Shown here: positions 63,256 to 64,000 of the stretch, piece after piece | Numbering within the stretch: the stretch's first letter is position 1 | Layout of the letters: each line of letters opens with the position of its first letter | DNA from: Alkalimonas amylolytica | Lineage (GTDB): Bacteria > Pseudomonadota > Gammaproteobacteria > Enterobacterales > Alteromonadaceae | Assembly: GCF_900107845.1 (NCBI RefSeq) | Contig: NZ_FNRM01000002.1 | Coordinates: forward strand, 204,896-268,895 | Direction of reading: 5' to 3' | DNA: 64,000 nt | Made by a program: the position numbers and the translations under genes | The notes under the pieces: model-generated | Told to the model about the DNA's origin: nothing | The model's input: the letters and a program-made list of their open reading frames with translations, nothing else | Databases searched by the model: none

Positions 63256-63489
63256 TTAGCCTTTTGCACTAAGCGGAATACGGGTAACAATACCAGCTTG
63301 CTCTAATTTCAGCAGCGTTTGCGGTTTTTTGTCAAAAGTATAGGTTTCTACCGGACCATAGTGTTTATTTGGGCTGGCGCTGCCATATGGGGTTTCATCA
63401 TACTTTACGGTATTGTCTTTGGTCATCCCATTGCCCAGAAATTGCTTGTTGGCACCGGTTTCGTTTTTAAACTGGTGCCGAATCAGCAA
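63256..63489 (-). pseudogene. Orphan toxin C-terminal fragment
   Basis: A 77-residue frame without its own good start (TTG at 63489, stop codon just upstream in frame). Text such as SPNKHYGPVETYTFDKK and AGIVTRIPLSAKG reads as the end of a larger secreted toxin. It lies directly before the intact immunity gene, the usual orphan CT-immunity module layout. Toxin activity cannot be told; it may be only a remnant that recombines into a full toxin gene. Confidence 0.45.
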
Positions 63490-63566
63490 TAGATTGGTTT
63501 AGCCTGGATAGAGCCACACTCGCCAGTCGCAGGCAGAGTGTGGTTTCGTCGCTGGGTATGACAGGG

Positions 63567-64000
63567 TTACAGCACACCAGCTTTGATTTTAGCGGCAATA
63601 TCATCCAGCACATCTATTAACCCATGCTCAAACAATAAGGCATCGGTAAAAGCGTATTGCCTGGCAAAACCTCGCTCGTTTTTTCTATCCAGCGTTACAA
63701 ATGCATAGCCCCCCCCCGGCCATCCGCACCAAGGCCAAAACAACGCCCCAATTTTAAGCGCTCCCCCTCAATCAGGGCTTCATCATGAAACTTGCCTTTG
63801 GGTAAACCGCCCCCGGCTTCGGTTTTAAAGAACTTAGTGCGCAGGCTATCCAGATACCAGAGTAAACCTTGTTTTGGAAACTCGATCTGGTAGTGCAGCC
63901 ATTCACTTTCATTAGTTTCCAAGTCGGTAAAGTATGTGGCATTCGCAATCAGCATATAGTCATCAATGATTAAGAAATACCAGGTTTTGGTTGGCTGCTG
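63567..64000 (-). pseudogene. Second immunity copy, broken at a run of nine C, cut by window edge
   Basis: Same protein as the gene at 62755-63255, running off the right edge of the window. In the intact copy the bases after CATAG read 12 long (CCCCCGCTCCGG); here they read CCCCCCCCCGG, 11 long. That shifts the minus-strand frame, giving GRGGAMHL and a stop at 63695. A tenth C would restore the frame through to AKIKAGVL. This is either a pseudogene or a slippage-controlled gene. A sequencing error in the homopolymer is possible. Confidence 0.6.

Noticed and set aside
1-64000. CRISPR array, tRNA or rRNA genes, insertion sequences, prophage
   Set aside because: No spaced direct repeats, no cloverleaf or rRNA sequence, and no transposase, integrase or phage structural genes were seen.

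Overview
The window reads as a chromosomal segment of a free-living, motile or surface-associated gammaproteobacterium of the Alteromonadales/Chromatiaceae type (for example Rheinheimera, Alishewanella or Arsukibacterium; inferred from gene content only). The clues are TonB-dependent receptors feeding sugar catabolism, a DUF2058/YaiL protein, a MipA-DUF3019 pair, NarL/NarK, and many c-di-GMP proteins. Coding density is high. I saw no rRNA, tRNA, CRISPR or insertion sequence.

Layout: (1) 0.1-7.7 kb is a sucrose-utilisation regulon: outer-membrane receptor, MFS permease, sucrose phosphorylase, LacI-type repressor and fructokinase. A shared palindromic operator lies in all three of its promoter regions. 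(2) 7.7-11.9 kb holds housekeeping or unrelated genes: a glycosyltransferase, gdhA, a periplasmic solute-binding-like protein and a YaiL-family protein. (3) 12.0-41.6 kb is a signalling island of about 30 kb. It has four GGDEF-EAL proteins, two soluble PAS-type histidine kinases, stand-alone receivers, an HPt protein and a CheC/CheX-like protein. One giant GGDEF-EAL protein (1614 aa) carries a canonical LOV blue-light domain. The island ends in a complete Wsp-type chemosensory operon (CheW, CheR-TPR, CheW, CheA-REC, MCP, CheB). Its output protein is REC-GAF-GGDEF-EAL-REC instead of the usual WspR REC-GGDEF. It is interrupted only by trhP and a ferredoxin gene, a tRNA-hydroxylation pair. (4) 41.8-45.7 kb has two small metabolic genes and a pair of secreted mono-haem c-type proteins of unknown function. 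(5) 45.9-51.2 kb is a TonB receptor, OmpR/EnvZ-type pair, MipA and DUF3019 locus, with a shared motif in front of the receptor and of mipA. (6) 51.2-56.5 kb has a gamma-glutamylcyclotransferase-like gene, an amidohydrolase, and a PAS protein plus CheB-CheR fusion. (7) 56.5-62.0 kb is an anaerobic/nitrate section: an alpha-keto-acid decarboxylase behind a perfect FNR-type box, moeA-narL, and divergent narK with a NarL-type 7-2-7 site. No nitrate reductase is visible. (8) 62.1-64.0 kb is the tail of what looks like a polymorphic-toxin array: an intact putative immunity gene, an orphan toxin C-terminal fragment, and a second immunity copy broken by a one-base change in a run of nine C.

How the parts work together: the sugar locus imports sucrose and splits it by phosphorolysis to glucose-1-phosphate and fructose. 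The signalling island probably integrates light, surface or chemical input into c-di-GMP level. The nitrate/FNR section serves low-oxygen metabolism. The strongest candidates for undescribed biology are the LOV phosphorelay operon and the Wsp system with a bifunctional GGDEF-EAL output. The broken immunity array is the third.
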